Shown piece by piece: positions 33,199-43,334 of a stretch of 64,000 nucleotides of DNA (positions are counted from its first letter, which is position 1; the number at the start of each line of letters is the position of its first letter). The DNA is from Neorhizobium sp. NCHU2750 (lineage in GTDB: Bacteria; Pseudomonadota; Alphaproteobacteria; Rhizobiales; Rhizobiaceae), in assembly GCF_003597675.1 (NCBI RefSeq), contig NZ_CP030827.1, positions 4,255,397-4,319,396 on the forward strand, in the 5' to 3' direction. A model generated the notes under the pieces. It did not search any database, was not told the DNA's origin, and worked only from the letters and a program-made list of their open reading frames with translations. Both the position numbers and the translations under genes were made by a program.

Positions 33199-33573
33199 AT
33201 GGGGCAGGGGCCTGAGGGAAGCCGGCATAGAAGACAGCGCGCCGAACGGCGCGGTCACATATCGGAATATCTTGCGGCCCTTTGCCTCATCCTCAAGGGC
33301 TACCGTATCCTCCAGCTGCGATATCGGACGAAGCTGGGCGAGATCGACATCATCGCCCGCAGGAAGACGCTCATTGTTTTTGTCGAGGTCAAGGCCCGCG
33401 CCCGCGAGGCCGATGCCATCGATGCGGTCGGCTATGAAACCCAGCGGCGGATAAGGGCTTCCAGCGATATCTGGCTGTCGAAGCGGCGCGATGCACACCT
33501 TCTGTCCTGCCGCTACGATATCATCGCCGTTCTGCCCGGCCGGTTGCCCCGCCATTTCATTGATGCGTTCTGA
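33199..33573 (+). CDS. yraN: YraN/UPF0102 nuclease-fold protein
   Basis: The 124-residue protein shows the restriction-endonuclease-like pattern of UPF0102: GHISEYLAALCLILKGYRIL, LGEIDIIARRKTLIVFVEVKAR. The E-x-D...E-x-K arrangement fits a PD-(D/E)XK metal site. Function is not established, though relatives may process DNA at branches. It is normally next to rsmI and in rhizobia close to gshB; here the ugp operon lies between. Confidence 0.92.
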   Translation: MGQGPEGSRHRRQRAERRGHISEYLAALCLILKGYRILQLRYRTKLGEIDIIARRKTLIVFVEVKARAREADAIDAVGYETQRRIRASSDIWLSKRRDAHLLSCRYDIIAVLPGRLPRHFIDAF

Positions 33574-33616
33574 TTGAAATTTTGACGGCCGGATGAAGTT
33601 TTTGCAAAGCCGTGCA

Positions 33617-33656
33617 CTGTCATGGAACTGAAACAAAACTGTTAAGGTCCTGTCAT
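33617..33656 (+). promoter_or_regulatory. Tandem PhoB boxes upstream of ugpB
   Basis: Four 7-mers start at 33617, 33628, 33639 and 33650, exactly 11 bases apart: CTGTCAT, CTGAAAC, CTGTTAA, CTGTCAT. The outer two are perfect PhoB half-sites and the inner two keep CTG. This is two adjacent Pho boxes. It predicts induction of ugpBAEC under phosphate starvation, as known for ugp in E. coli and Sinorhizobium. Confidence 0.88.
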
Positions 33657-33707
33657 CGAGCCCCCCTATCAGCGTCCTCAACCCCAATCACGGTGGAGAG
33701 GACGACC

Positions 33708-35033
33708 ATGTTCAAGAAACTTTCGATCGCAGCAGCAGCGGTCGCACTGTCGGCGACCTCGTCGATGGCTGCAACCGAGATCACCTGGTGGCACGCCATG
33801 GGCGGCAAGCTCGGCCAGAAGCTCGAAGACGTCGCCGCGAAGTTCAACCAGAGCCAGAGCGAATACAAGATCGTTCCGGTCTACAAGGGCACCTATCCGG
33901 AAACCCTGACCGCCGCGATCGCTGCCTTCCGCGCCGGTCAGCAGCCCGCCATCGTTCAGGTCTTCGAAGTCGGCACCGGCACGATGATGGCCGCCAAGGG
34001 CGCCGTCTACCCGGTCTACAAGCTGATGAAGGACGAAGGCGAGCCGTGGGATCCGTCGAAGTTCCTCGCTCCGGTCACCGGCTACTACACCGATCCGCAG
34101 GGCAACATCCTGTCCATGCCGTTCAATTCCTCGACGCCGATCCTGTATTACAACAAGGACGTCTTCCAGAAAGCTGGCCTGAACCCCGACGTTGCCCCGA
34201 AGACCTGGGCTGAACTCGGCGAGATGAGCAAGAAGATCGTGTCTTCGGGCGCGGCCAAGTGCGGCTTCACCATGTCCTACGGCGCAAGCTGGGTCGGCCT
34301 TGAGAACTACTCGGCCATTCAGGATCTGCCCTATGGCACGAAGCAGAACGGCTTCGGCGGCATGGATGCACGTCTTACCTTCAACGGTCCGCATCAGGCT
34401 GCCTTCTGGGATCAGCTGAAGAAGTGGCACGATGACGGTTCCTACAAGTATGGCGGCCCGAGCAGCGGCGCCGATGCGGCACCGGCCTTCTACTCGCAGC
34501 AATGCGCCGTCTACATGAACTCGTCCGCCTCGCGCGCAGACGTCATCGCCAACTCGAAGTTCAATGTCGGCTTCGCACCGATGCCTTACGACGACACCGT
34601 CACCAAGGATCCGAAGAACTCGATCATCGGCGGTGCGACGCTCTGGGTTCTGAATGGCCAGAAGAACAAGGATGTCTACAAGGGCGTGGCGAAGTTCTTC
34701 ACCTATTTGTCGCAGCCGGAAGTCCAGGCTGACTGGCACCAGTTCACCGGCTACCTGCCGATCACCAACGCTGCCTACGAGCTTGGCCAGAAGCAGGGCT
34801 ACTACGCAGCCAACCCCGGTTCCGACATTGCCATCAAGCAGATCACCCGCGGCACTCCGGACGACAATTCCAAGGGCGTCCGCTTCGGCAACCTGAGCCA
34901 GATCCGCGATGTTCTCGACCAGCAGCTGGAAGCCGTTCTTGCCGGCAAGAAGACCGGCCAGGAAGCTCTCGATGATGGCGTCAAGCAGGGCAATTCCATC
35001 CTGACCGATTTCCAGGCTGCGAATTCCAACTAA
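33708..35033 (+). CDS. ugpB: sn-Glycerol-3-phosphate ABC transporter substrate-binding protein
   Basis: The 441-residue periplasmic protein has a Sec signal peptide (cleaved near SSMAAT) followed by EITWWHAMGGKLGQKLEDVAAKFN, the start of UgpB. NSSTPILYYNKDVFQKAGL and the C-terminal part with YLPITNAAYE are also typical. It binds glycerol-3-phosphate or glycerophosphodiesters. The ATG at 33708 has a GGAGAGGA ribosome site 8 or so bases before it. The order B-A-E-C with PhoB boxes makes the assignment strong. Confidence 0.95.
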   Translation: MFKKLSIAAAAVALSATSSMAATEITWWHAMGGKLGQKLEDVAAKFNQSQSEYKIVPVYKGTYPETLTAAIAAFRAGQQPAIVQVFEVGTGTMMAAKGAVYPVYKLMKDEGEPWDPSKFLAPVTGYYTDPQGNILSMPFNSSTPILYYNKDVFQKAGLNPDVAPKTWAELGEMSKKIVSSGAAKCGFTMSYGASWVGLENYSAIQDLPYGTKQNGFGGMDARLTFNGPHQAAFWDQLKKWHDDGSYKYGGPSSGADAAPAFYSQQCAVYMNSSASRADVIANSKFNVGFAPMPYDDTVTKDPKNSIIGGATLWVLNGQKNKDVYKGVAKFFTYLSQPEVQADWHQFTGYLPITNAAYELGQKQGYYAANPGSDIAIKQITRGTPDDNSKGVRFGNLSQIRDVLDQQLEAVLAGKKTGQEALDDGVKQGNSILTDFQAANSN

Positions 35034-35053
35034 GGATCACTCCTTATCCATGC

Positions 35054-35081
35054 GCCCTTCCCGGTTTTGACCGGGGAGGGC
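35054..35081 (+). terminator. Hairpin between ugpB and ugpA
   Basis: An 11-bp stem with one T-G pair (35054-35064 with 35071-35081) and a 6-base loop is followed by CTTTT. It is probably a partial terminator that lets more binding protein than permease be made, or a 3' end that stabilises the ugpB message. Confidence 0.75.
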
Positions 35082-35155
35082 CTTTTCCTTGAATGGGAAC
35101 CTGCCCGGACCATGACAGCCGGCCTCACCCACGGAAATTGCTCGGGGACCCCGCC

Positions 35156-36040
35156 ATGCAGACCAAGCGCACCGTATTTCAAAGCCGCCTCCTGCCATAT
35201 GTTCTCGTGGCACCGCAGCTGATCATCACGCTGATCTTCTTCGTATGGCCGGCCGGCCAGGCCATCTGGCAATCCTTTCTACTGCAGGATCCGTTCGGCA
35301 TGCGGGACAAGTTCATCTGGTTTGCCAACTATACGCGCCTCATGAATGATCCCGATTATCTCAATTCGCTGGTCGTCACTCTGGTCTTCGCCATCGGCGT
35401 CACCGTCCTGTCCATGGGCGTGTCGCTGCTGCTCGCCGTCTGCGTCAACCGCGTCATCCGCTCGCAGCGCTTCTACACGACGCTGCTCGTCTGGCCCTAT
35501 GCCGTGGCGCCTGCCGCATCCGGTCTGCTCTCGTGGTTCATGTTCAACCCCAGTGTGGGCATCATTCCCTATGGCCTGTCTCACCTCGGCTACACCTGGA
35601 ACCACCGCCTCATTCCGCATGACGCGATGATCCTCGTCATCATCGCCGCCGCCTGGAAGCAGATCTCCTACAATTTCCTCTTCTTCGTCGCCGGGCTTCA
35701 ATCCGTGCCGCATTCGCTGACAGAGGCTGCCGCAATCGACGGCGCCGGTCCGGTCAAGCGCTTCTGGACGATCGTCTTCCCGCTCCTGTCGCCGACGACC
35801 TTCTTCCTCGCCGTCATCAACATCACCTATGCGATGTTCGACACCTTCCCGATCATCGATTCCACCACCGAGGGCGGCCCGTCGCAGTCGACCAATATCC
35901 TGGTCTACAAGGTCTATGCCGATGGTTTCGTCGGCCTCAACCTTGGGCCTTCGGCAGCCCAATCCGTGGTGCTGATGCTGATCGTTGTTCTGCTGACCGT
36001 CGTCCAGTTCCGCTGGATCGAACGCAAAGTGCAGTACTGA
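35156..36040 (+). CDS. ugpA: Glycerol-3-phosphate ABC transporter permease
   Basis: The 294-residue inner-membrane permease has six hydrophobic segments and the EAA loop (LTEAAAIDGAGPVKRFWTIVFPLL) that contacts the ATPase. Its length matches UgpA of E. coli (295). The ATG at 35156 is chosen because the N-terminal QSRLLPYVLVAPQ begins there; upstream in-frame sequence overlaps the hairpin region. ugpE follows after 13 bases. Confidence 0.94.
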   Translation: MQTKRTVFQSRLLPYVLVAPQLIITLIFFVWPAGQAIWQSFLLQDPFGMRDKFIWFANYTRLMNDPDYLNSLVVTLVFAIGVTVLSMGVSLLLAVCVNRVIRSQRFYTTLLVWPYAVAPAASGLLSWFMFNPSVGIIPYGLSHLGYTWNHRLIPHDAMILVIIAAAWKQISYNFLFFVAGLQSVPHSLTEAAAIDGAGPVKRFWTIVFPLLSPTTFFLAVINITYAMFDTFPIIDSTTEGGPSQSTNILVYKVYADGFVGLNLGPSAAQSVVLMLIVVLLTVVQFRWIERKVQY

Positions 36041-36053
36041 TAGGAGCCCCGTC

Positions 36054-36902
36054 ATGGTCGAGAACCGCCCGTTTTTGAACTTTCTCACCCATTTCGTGCT
36101 GATCCTCGGCATCGCCACGGTGGTCTTTCCCGTCTATCTCGCCTTCATCGCCTCGACCCGCGGTCCGGCCGACTTCCTCACGGGCGTCGTGCCGCTGACG
36201 CCGGGCGACCAGACCTGGGAAAACTATAGTGCGCTTCTCGGCGCCGGATCGACGCGCGCCGGTGCGCCGCCCTTCCTGCTGATGCTCGCCAACAGCCTGG
36301 TCATGGCGTTGCTGGTGGCCTTCGGTAAGATATTCATCTCGATACTGTCGGCATTTGCCGTCGTCTATTTCCGCTTTCCCGGTCGCATCATTGCCTTCTG
36401 GGTGATCTTCATGACGCTGATGCTGCCGATCGAGGTGCGCATCCTGCCGACCTACAAGGTGATCGCCGATCTCGGCATGCTGAATTCCTATGCCGGCCTC
36501 GTCATCCCGGTCATCGCCTCGGCCACCGCCACCTTCCTCTTCCGCCAGTTCTTCCTGACCATTCCGGAAGAGACGATGGAAGCGGCCCGTGTCGATGGTG
36601 CCGGTCCCCTGAAATTCTTCTGGGATATCCTTCTGCCGCTGTCGCGCACCAACATCGCGGCGCTGTTCATCATCATGTTCATCTTCGGCTGGAACCAGTA
36701 TATCTGGCCGACGCTGATCACCACCGATCCGCATTTTTACACCGTGGTCATGGGCATCAAGCGGCTGACCGCCGTGCTTGACGGCGATACGCAATGGAAC
36801 CTCGTCATGGCGGGTGTCATCCTGGCGGCGCTCCCCCCGGTTCTGGTCATCATTTTCATGCAGCGCCTGTTCGTCAAAGGCCTGGTTGAGACGGAGAAAT
36901 AA
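36054..36902 (+). CDS. ugpE: Glycerol-3-phosphate ABC transporter permease
   Basis: The 282-residue second permease has six hydrophobic segments and an EAA loop ([23 protein letters not shown]). The [18 protein letters not shown] start is UgpE-like. It pairs with UgpA to form the membrane channel. A two-base gap separates it from ugpC. Confidence 0.94.
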   Translation: MVENRPFLNFLTHFVLILGIATVVFPVYLAFIASTRGPADFLTGVVPLTPGDQTWENYSALLGAGSTRAGAPPFLLMLANSLVMALLVAFGKIFISILSAFAVVYFRFPGRIIAFWVIFMTLMLPIEVRILPTYKVIADLGMLNSYAGLVIPVIASATATFLFRQFFLTIPEETMEAARVDGAGPLKFFWDILLPLSRTNIAALFIIMFIFGWNQYIWPTLITTDPHFYTVVMGIKRLTAVLDGDTQWNLVMAGVILAALPPVLVIIFMQRLFVKGLVETEK

Positions 36903-36904
36903 CA

Positions 36905-38002
36905 ATGGCATCCATCGACGTCGAAAATGTCGGCAAGATCTATTCAGGCGGCGTGCGCGCGGTGTCCGATATCCGGCTCAACATCGCCGATGGCGAGTTC
37001 ATCGTCCTTGTCGGTCCATCCGGCTGTGGCAAGTCCACGCTGCTGCGCATGATTGCAGGCCTTGAGACCATTTCAGAGGGCGAAGTGAAGATCGGCACCC
37101 GCACCGTCAACAATGTCGAGCCGGCCGATCGCGACATTGCCATGGTCTTCCAGAACTATGCGCTCTACCCGCATATGACGGTGAAGCAGAACCTCGAATA
37201 CGGACTGAAAAACCGCAAGACGCCGAGGGCCGAGATCGACGCCCGCGTGGCGGAGGCTGCCCGCATGCTGGAAATCGGCCAGTATCTCGAGCGCAAGCCG
37301 AAGGCCCTTTCCGGCGGCCAGCGCCAGCGCGTCGCCATGGGCCGCGCCATCGTCCGTAAGCCGGCCGTCTTCCTGTTCGACGAACCGCTCTCCAACCTCG
37401 ATGCCAAGCTGCGCGTTTCCATGCGTGGCGAGATCAAGCGCCTGCAGCGCCGCCTCGGCACCACCTCGATCTACGTCACCCACGACCAGCTGGAGGCGAT
37501 GACGCTCGCCGACCGCCTCGTGGTCCTGAATGGCGGCCGCATCGAACAGGTCGGCTCGCCGCTCGATGTCTACCACACGCCGGCTTCGACCTTCGTTGCA
37601 AGCTTCATCGGCTCGCCGGCCATGAACCTCGTCAAGGCCGAACTGCAGGGCGACAAGCTGGCCATCGGCCCGGCACTGATCTCGCTCAACGGCTACGCGC
37701 CGACATCCGGTGCCGTCACCGTCGGCCTGCGCGCCGAGGACCTGCGCCTCGTTTCCGGTGGCGAAGGCATGCCGTTTGCCGTCGAATATGTCGAGGAACT
37801 TGGTTCCCAGCGCCTTGCCCACGGCCTTGTCGGGGATCAGGCGATGACGATCGCGCTTTCCGGCGAAGCAGCTATTTCCGACCGGATGCAGATAGCCATC
37901 GATCCCGCAAAACTGCATTTCTTCGATGCCGCGACCGGCAAACGCCTTGGCGCCCAGGTGCCGGCACATGCAAGCGTTGAAGAGGCGCAGCCGGTCGCCT
38001 GA
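36905..38002 (+). CDS. ugpC: Glycerol-3-phosphate ABC transporter ATP-binding protein
   Basis: The 365-residue ATPase has Walker [10 protein letters not shown] (37-45), signature LSGGQ (135-139), Walker B VFLFDE (155-160) and a C-terminal TOBE/OB domain typical of the MalK/UgpC group. It powers glycerol-3-phosphate uptake with UgpA and UgpE. A terminator follows at 38046. Confidence 0.95.
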   Translation: MASIDVENVGKIYSGGVRAVSDIRLNIADGEFIVLVGPSGCGKSTLLRMIAGLETISEGEVKIGTRTVNNVEPADRDIAMVFQNYALYPHMTVKQNLEYGLKNRKTPRAEIDARVAEAARMLEIGQYLERKPKALSGGQRQRVAMGRAIVRKPAVFLFDEPLSNLDAKLRVSMRGEIKRLQRRLGTTSIYVTHDQLEAMTLADRLVVLNGGRIEQVGSPLDVYHTPASTFVASFIGSPAMNLVKAELQGDKLAIGPALISLNGYAPTSGAVTVGLRAEDLRLVSGGEGMPFAVEYVEELGSQRLAHGLVGDQAMTIALSGEAAISDRMQIAIDPAKLHFFDAATGKRLGAQVPAHASVEEAQPVA

Positions 38003-38045
38003 CATGCACTGATGTGATCGGCCGATTGGGTCGATTGACAATCGA

Positions 38046-38067
38046 CGGCCGGGATTATTCCCGGCCG
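38046..38067 (+). terminator. Terminator after ugpC
   Basis: A perfect 9-bp GC-rich stem (38046-38054 with 38059-38067) with a 4-base loop lies 43 bases after the ugpC stop, closing the operon before gshB. Confidence 0.75.
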
Positions 38068-38142
38068 CATTGCTTTCGGGCGGGCGCCATCCTAAATCAG
38101 GCGGGCTCGAATGGGGCAGATACGTTCTCGGGGACAGAATTC

Positions 38143-39093
38143 ATGGTGCATGTTCGCAAGGTCGCAATCCAGATGGACCACATTTCCGGCATCAATATTG
38201 CCGGCGATTCCACCTTCGCAATGACCCTCGAGGCTCAATCGCGCGGCTACGAACTCTTTCATTATACGCCCGACCGCCTGACCATGCGCGACGGCAAGAT
38301 TTTCGCGGCTGTCGAGCCGCTCGTCGTGCGCGACATCAAGGGCGATCACTTCACCCTTGGCGAAAAGACCCGCATGGATCTCTCGCAGATGGACGTCGTG
38401 CTGCTGCGCCAGGATCCGCCCTTCGACATGGGCTACATTACCTCGACCCATCTTCTCGAACGGATTCATCCGAAGACGCTCGTCGTCAACGATCCGGCCT
38501 GGGTGCGCAACTCGCCGGAAAAGATCTTCGTCACGGAATTCGCCGATCTGATGCCGGCAACCCTGATCTCCCGCGACGTCAACGAGATCGCCGCCTTCCG
38601 CCAGGAAATGGGCGACATCATTCTGAAGCCGCTCTATGGCAATGGCGGCGCCGGCGTCTTCCATTCCACCCGCGACGATCGCAACTTCACCTCGCTTCTG
38701 GAAATGTTCGGCCAGATGTATCGCGGCGAGCCCTATATCGCCCAGGCCTATCTGCCGGCGGTGCGCAAGGGCGACAAGCGCATTCTGCTTGTCGACGGCG
38801 AGCCGGTCGGCGCGATCAACCGTGTTCCGGCCGAAACCGACAGCCGCTCCAACATGCATGTCGGCGGCCGCGCCGAGCCGACCGAGCTGACCACCCGCGA
38901 AAAGGAAATCTGCGCCCGCATCGGGCCCGCCCTGCGCGAGCGCGGCTTCATCTTCGTCGGCATCGACGTGATCGGCGACTACATGACCGAGATCAACGTC
39001 ACGTCGCCGACCGGCATCCGCGAAGTCAGGAAATTCGGCGGCGCCGATGTCGCAAGCCTGATGTGGGATGCCATCGAGGCAAAGCTGAAGTAA
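38143..39093 (+). CDS. gshB: Glutathione synthetase
   Basis: The 316-residue ATP-grasp enzyme joins gamma-glutamylcysteine and glycine. Rhizobial-type motifs include [32 protein letters not shown], the ATP-binding [13 protein letters not shown], and [12 protein letters not shown]. The ATG at 38143 is the family start; the long upstream in-frame stretch runs through the ugpC terminator and is not coding. gshB normally follows rsmI-yraN. Confidence 0.96.
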   Translation: MVHVRKVAIQMDHISGINIAGDSTFAMTLEAQSRGYELFHYTPDRLTMRDGKIFAAVEPLVVRDIKGDHFTLGEKTRMDLSQMDVVLLRQDPPFDMGYITSTHLLERIHPKTLVVNDPAWVRNSPEKIFVTEFADLMPATLISRDVNEIAAFRQEMGDIILKPLYGNGGAGVFHSTRDDRNFTSLLEMFGQMYRGEPYIAQAYLPAVRKGDKRILLVDGEPVGAINRVPAETDSRSNMHVGGRAEPTELTTREKEICARIGPALRERGFIFVGIDVIGDYMTEINVTSPTGIREVRKFGGADVASLMWDAIEAKLK

Positions 39094-39120
39094 TTCAGTT
39101 GCCTTGCGAAGACTGAAAGA

Positions 39121-39140
39121 AAAGCGCCTTCGGGCGCTTT
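39121..39140 (+). terminator. Terminator after gshB
   Basis: An 8-bp stem (39121-39128 with 39133-39140) with a TTCG loop is followed by two more T (39141-39142) and a T-rich region, 27 bases after the gshB stop. Confidence 0.88.
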
Positions 39141-39256
39141 TTGCATTTTTGTTCGATTTTTGTTCTTGTTTAAATTCGAGCGCTGTGTCAGCTTATGGTT
39201 GTGCTGGCGCGAGGTGTGACACCTTTGTCCCCGGCATCATGGCGGGGGCAGGGCAC

Positions 39257-40792
39257 ATGGTTTCACGGGTCAGCACGGTCGCATTTCAGGGCATAGACGG
39301 GGTGCCGGTGGATGTTCAGGTCATGGTTGGCCCCGGCAAGGTCGGCATGCAGATCGTCGGCCTGCCGGACAAGGCGGTGGCCGAAAGCCGCGAGCGGGTT
39401 CAGGCGGCACTGCATGCGTCGGGCCTGGCTGTGCCGCACAAGAAGGTGACGGTCAATCTGGCGCCGGCAGACCTCCCCAAGGAGGGCTCGCATTTCGACC
39501 TTGCCATCGCGCTTGGCCTGATGGCGGCGCTGGGCGCCATTCCCGGCGATGCCGTTGCCGATCATGTCGTCATCGGCGAACTCAATCTCGACGGGACGCT
39601 GGCAGCAGTCGCCGGCGCGCTTCCGGCGGCCATCAGTGCCAATGCCTTGGGAAAGGGCCTGATCTGCCCGGCAGACAGCGGCCCGGAGGCGGCATGGGCG
39701 GGGCCGGGTGTCGATATTATCGCGCCGCGCAGCCTGATCGCACTCGCCAACCATTTTCGTGGCACCCAGGTCATCTCCCGCCCGCAGCCCGCCATCCGTG
39801 CCCTTCCGGCCAACCTGCCCGATCTTGCCGAGATCAAGGGGCAGGAGAGCGCCAAGCGGGCACTGGAGGTTGCCGCCGCCGGTGGCCATAACCTGCTTTT
39901 CGTCGGCCCGCCCGGTTCGGGAAAATCCATGCTGGCGGCAAGGCTGCCCTCCATCCTGCCGCCTCTCTCCGCCGCCGAACTGCTCGAAGTGTCGATGATC
40001 CATTCGATCGCCGGCCAATTGTCCGGCGGCAAGCTTTCCGATCGCAGGCCCTATCGCACGCCCCATCACTCGGCGACCATGGCCGCTCTCGTCGGTGGGG
40101 GCCTCAGGGCAAGGCCGGGCGAGGCGTCGCTTGCCCATCACGGCGTGCTGTTCCTCGATGAGTTTCCGGAATTTTCGCCACAGGTTCTGGATGCGCTGCG
40201 CCAGCCGCTGGAAACCGGCGAATGCGTCATCGCGCGTGCCAATCACCGCGTGTCCTATCCGGCAAGCATCCAGCTCGTCGCGGCGATGAACCCGTGCCGT
40301 TGTGGCATGGCGGGAGAGCCCGGTTACACCTGCGCCCGCGGTCCCCGCTGTGCCTCCGACTATCAGGCCCGCATCTCGGCCCCCCTGATGGATCGTATCG
40401 ATATTCGCATCGATGTTCCTTCTGTCGCGGCTTCGGACCTCATCCGGCCGGCGCCGGCGGAAAGCAGCGCGGACGTGGCAAAGCGGGTTCTGGCAGCGCG
40501 GGAGATGCAGCGGGATCGGTATATGACTGCCGGCCTGCAGGGTGTTCTGACCAATGCACGCTGCTCGACGGCACTGATCGAGAAGGTGGCGGAACCCGAT
40601 CCCTCCGGCCTGCAATTGTTGCGAGATGCGGCGGAAAAGTTGAAATTCTCCGCCCGCGGCTATCACCGGGTTCTCAAGGTGGCGAGAACCCTTGCCGATC
40701 TCGATGGCAAGCCGACCGTCGGCCGTATCCATCTCGCCGAGGCGATTTCATACCGTATGGCCAGTGAACGACTGGCCATTGCGGCGGCCTAG
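39257..40792 (+). CDS. comM: YifB/ComM-family AAA+ ATPase (Mg-chelatase-like)
   Basis: The 511-residue protein has an N-terminal Lon-type S5 fold (QIVGLPDKAVAESRERVQAAL) and a Mg-chelatase AAA+ core: Walker A VGPPGSGKSM, Walker B VLFLDEFPEF, then MNPCRCG and a C-terminal Mg-chelatase domain. ComM in other bacteria is a hexameric helicase that promotes branch migration during recombination of imported DNA. The ATG at 39257 (MVSRVSTVAFQG) matches the family; earlier in-frame starts overlap the gshB terminator. Confidence 0.93.
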   Translation: MVSRVSTVAFQGIDGVPVDVQVMVGPGKVGMQIVGLPDKAVAESRERVQAALHASGLAVPHKKVTVNLAPADLPKEGSHFDLAIALGLMAALGAIPGDAVADHVVIGELNLDGTLAAVAGALPAAISANALGKGLICPADSGPEAAWAGPGVDIIAPRSLIALANHFRGTQVISRPQPAIRALPANLPDLAEIKGQESAKRALEVAAAGGHNLLFVGPPGSGKSMLAARLPSILPPLSAAELLEVSMIHSIAGQLSGGKLSDRRPYRTPHHSATMAALVGGGLRARPGEASLAHHGVLFLDEFPEFSPQVLDALRQPLETGECVIARANHRVSYPASIQLVAAMNPCRCGMAGEPGYTCARGPRCASDYQARISAPLMDRIDIRIDVPSVAASDLIRPAPAESSADVAKRVLAAREMQRDRYMTAGLQGVLTNARCSTALIEKVAEPDPSGLQLLRDAAEKLKFSARGYHRVLKVARTLADLDGKPTVGRIHLAEAISYRMASERLAIAAA

Positions 40793-40797
40793 AGAAA

Positions 40798-40832
40798 TTC
40801 CGGCAAAAACGGGAACCGGTTTTGTGCCGGAA
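40798..40832. repeat. Short rhizobial intergenic palindromic element
   Basis: TTCCGGC (40798-40804) and GCCGGAA (40826-40832) flank an AAAAACGGGAACCGGTTTT core, which is itself partly symmetrical. Similar AACCGGTT-centred palindromes are common between genes in Rhizobiales. It follows the comM stop and may add to termination. Confidence 0.5.
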
Positions 40833-40857
40833 ATTGCGTGACGTCAGGGAGACAGGT

Positions 40858-40888
40858 CATTGCCGGCGTCCAATCATCGCCGGCAATG
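40858..40888. terminator. Bidirectional hairpin between comM and cysK
   Basis: A perfect 11-bp stem (40858-40868 with 40878-40888) with a 9-base loop lies between two convergent genes, 13 bases from the cysK stop. T runs are weak. Confidence 0.65.
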
Positions 40889-40901
40889 ATCGAGATGCGG
40901 C

Positions 40902-41867
40902 TCAGCCGCCAAGCCCGTCGAAAAGCGCGGTGGAGAGATAACGCTCGGCAAAGGACGGAATGATCACGACGATGGTCTTTCCGGCATTTTCCGGCCGGCT
41001 GCCCACGTCGATCGCAGCTTTCAGCGCCGCACCGGAGGAAATGCCGACCGGCACGCCTTCAAGCCTGGCCACATGTCGGGCGGTCTCCAGCGCGTCGGCA
41101 CTCGCCACCGTGACGATCTCGTCGTAGACATGCGTATCGAGAATTTTCGGTGCAAAGCCCGCACCGATGCCCTGGATCTTGTGCGGGCCGGGTTCACCAC
41201 CGGAAAGAACCGGCGATTCCTTCGGTTCGACGGCAATCACCTTCACATCCGGCTTGCGTGCCTTCAAGACCTGGCCGACGCCGGTGATCGTCCCGCCGGT
41301 GCCGATCCCGGCAACGAAAATGTCGACCTTGCCCTCGGTATCGTTCCAGATCTCTTCTGCCGTCGTCCTGCGGTGGATCTCCGGGTTGGCCAGGTTTTCG
41401 AACTGCTGGGGAATGATGGCGTCGGGCAGTGTCGCGGCAAGTTCCTCGGCCTTGGCGATCGCCCCCTTCATCCCCTTGGGGCCTTCGGTCAGCACCAGTT
41501 CGGCGCCGAGCAGCGCCAGCATCTTGCGGCGCTCGATCGACATCGTCTCCGGCATGGTGAGGATCAGCCTGTAGCCCTTGGCTGCCGCCGCAAAGGCGAG
41601 CGCGATACCCGTATTGCCCGAGGTCGGCTCGATCAGTGTGGTCTTGCCCGGCGCGATCCTGCCCTCGGCCTCCAGGCTCTCGATCATCGCCACGCCGATA
41701 CGATCCTTGACCGATGAGATCGGGTTGAAGAATTCCAGCTTGGCAAGAATGGTGGCGTTCACGCCCTTTTCCTTCGCCAGCTTGTCGAGCCGCACGATCG
41801 GCGTATTGCCGATCGTTTCGGTAATGGAGGAATAGATTTTGCCGCGTCCGGGCTTGTTATCCGACAT
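40902..41867 (-). CDS. cysK: Cysteine synthase A (O-acetylserine sulfhydrylase)
   Basis: The 321-residue PLP enzyme makes cysteine from O-acetylserine and sulfide. PLP lysine K54 lies in [11 protein letters not shown]; the substrate loop is [12 protein letters not shown] and the PLP phosphate loop is [10 protein letters not shown]. Length and motifs are standard. The ATG at 41867 is the family start; an upstream in-frame extension is not coding. Confidence 0.95.
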   Translation of the reverse strand: MSDNKPGRGKIYSSITETIGNTPIVRLDKLAKEKGVNATILAKLEFFNPISSVKDRIGVAMIESLEAEGRIAPGKTTLIEPTSGNTGIALAFAAAAKGYRLILTMPETMSIERRKMLALLGAELVLTEGPKGMKGAIAKAEELAATLPDAIIPQQFENLANPEIHRRTTAEEIWNDTEGKVDIFVAGIGTGGTITGVGQVLKARKPDVKVIAVEPKESPVLSGGEPGPHKIQGIGAGFAPKILDTHVYDEIVTVASADALETARHVARLEGVPVGISSGAALKAAIDVGSRPENAGKTIVVIIPSFAERYLSTALFDGLGG

Positions 41868-42123
41868 GGTACTCTCCTTGAATATGCTGGAGAAGCTAGG
41901 CCTTGGCCCGAAGGAATGCCAGCAACGCCGCTCCGCCGAGCGGCCCCAGATGGAAATTCGTTCTGTAAATGATGAGACGAGAAAAATAATCTTTCCACTG
42001 AAAGCCAAAACGGTTTGAAATCGCCTTCCAAAGGCGGCGGAAACACCAAGCTGACATGGGGCTTGCTGCATTCCGGATGCCGGTATACGCCTTGCCTGTC
42101 GCCCCTGAATGAGGTTTTCGGCC

Positions 42124-42762
42124 ATGAATATTCGTCAATATCTGGTCGTTCCCGGCCTCGCATTTGCGGTGGCTTTTTCGATCCTTGCGCCCTGCATGGC
42201 CGCATCGTCCCAGCCGGAGCCCGTACAGACCATCGTCTTCATGCGCCATGGGGAAAAGCCTGCGGCCGGCCTTGGCCAGTTGAGCTGCCAGGGGCTTAAC
42301 CGGGCGCTGGCCCTGCCGCCGGTTCTCGCGCGCCTGTTCGGTCGCCCGGATCGCCTCTTTGCGCCGGATCCGGCCAAACGCAAGGAAGACGAAGGGACCG
42401 AGTATGATTACATCCGTCCGCTTGCCACGATCGAGCCGACCGCCATTGCTGCCGGGCTGCCGGTCGATACATCCGTCGGCTTCGACGATCTGGATGGTTT
42501 GAAGAAGGCGCTTGCGCCGCCGCCCGGACATCCCGAACTGGTCTTCGTCGCCTGGGAGCACAAGCAGATCGTCAAGCTGCTAAAGTCGCTCATCAAGGCG
42601 GGTGGTGGCGACAAGGATCAGGTGCCGAAATGGAAGGGCGAGGAATTCGACAGCCTTTACATCCTGCGCCGGCCCGTTTCAGGCTCAGGCCGCGTCACCT
42701 TCGAACGGCTTGAGGAAGGGCTGGATGGCCAGCCGCAAACCTGCCCCGGCCAGCAGGGCTGA
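42124..42762 (+). CDS. Exported histidine-phosphatase-like protein
   Basis: The 212-residue protein has a signal peptide (cleaved near CMAASS), then [10 protein letters not shown], the RHG motif of histidine phosphatases, and a later VAWEHKQIV whose histidine fits the second catalytic His. The middle ([21 protein letters not shown]) is typical of these periplasmic relatives. The substrate is unknown; phosphomonoesters are likely by family. The ATG at 42124 starts the signal peptide. Confidence 0.78.
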   Translation: MNIRQYLVVPGLAFAVAFSILAPCMAASSQPEPVQTIVFMRHGEKPAAGLGQLSCQGLNRALALPPVLARLFGRPDRLFAPDPAKRKEDEGTEYDYIRPLATIEPTAIAAGLPVDTSVGFDDLDGLKKALAPPPGHPELVFVAWEHKQIVKLLKSLIKAGGGDKDQVPKWKGEEFDSLYILRRPVSGSGRVTFERLEEGLDGQPQTCPGQQG

Positions 42763-42771
42763 GATGGTGGT

Positions 42772-43242
42772 TCAGACGCCGGTCGAGCCGAAGCCGCCGG
42801 CACCGCGCACCGTTTCCGTCGTCTCGCTGATCTCGGCAACCCGCACCTGCGTCACCGGGGCGATCACCATCTGGGCGATCCGCATGCCGCGGGTAATGAC
42901 GAAATCCTCGTCGCCGAGATTGATCAGCAGCACCTTCACCTCACCACGATAGTCGCTGTCGATCGTGCCCGGCGTGTTCAGGCATGTGATGCCATTCTTG
43001 AACGCGAGGCCCGAGCGCGGACGGATCTGCGCTTCGAAACCGTACGGAACTTCGAAGATGAAGCCGGTCGGCACCAGCGCTCGCTTGCCCGGAGCAATCG
43101 TCATCGGCTCCGCGTCGTTGACGGCAGCACGCAGGTCCATGCCGGCCGCCCCCGCCGTTTCATAGGAGGGCAGGTCGAGGCCATTGCCGTTCGGCAAACG
43201 GACGAGATTGAGCATCGGCGAAGAAGGGGTGTGAGCGTTCAT
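42772..43242 (-). CDS. dut: dUTP diphosphatase
   Basis: The 156-residue trimeric enzyme hydrolyses dUTP to dUMP, keeping uracil out of DNA. All five motifs are visible: [36 protein letters not shown], and the glycine-rich arm GAGGFGSTG. The start at 43242 gives the normal length. dut and coaBC are often adjacent in rhizobia near the ubi genes; here they are 7 kb apart. Confidence 0.96.
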   Translation of the reverse strand: MNAHTPSSPMLNLVRLPNGNGLDLPSYETAGAAGMDLRAAVNDAEPMTIAPGKRALVPTGFIFEVPYGFEAQIRPRSGLAFKNGITCLNTPGTIDSDYRGEVKVLLINLGDEDFVITRGMRIAQMVIAPVTQVRVAEISETTETVRGAGGFGSTGV

Positions 43243-43334
43243 CGGGCCATTACTTTGCCGCTGCGATCCGCAGGTCAATTGCAATGAGAGGCTTTAGTCG
43301 CTAGATACCGCGGCAATTCACAGGATTCCAAGAT

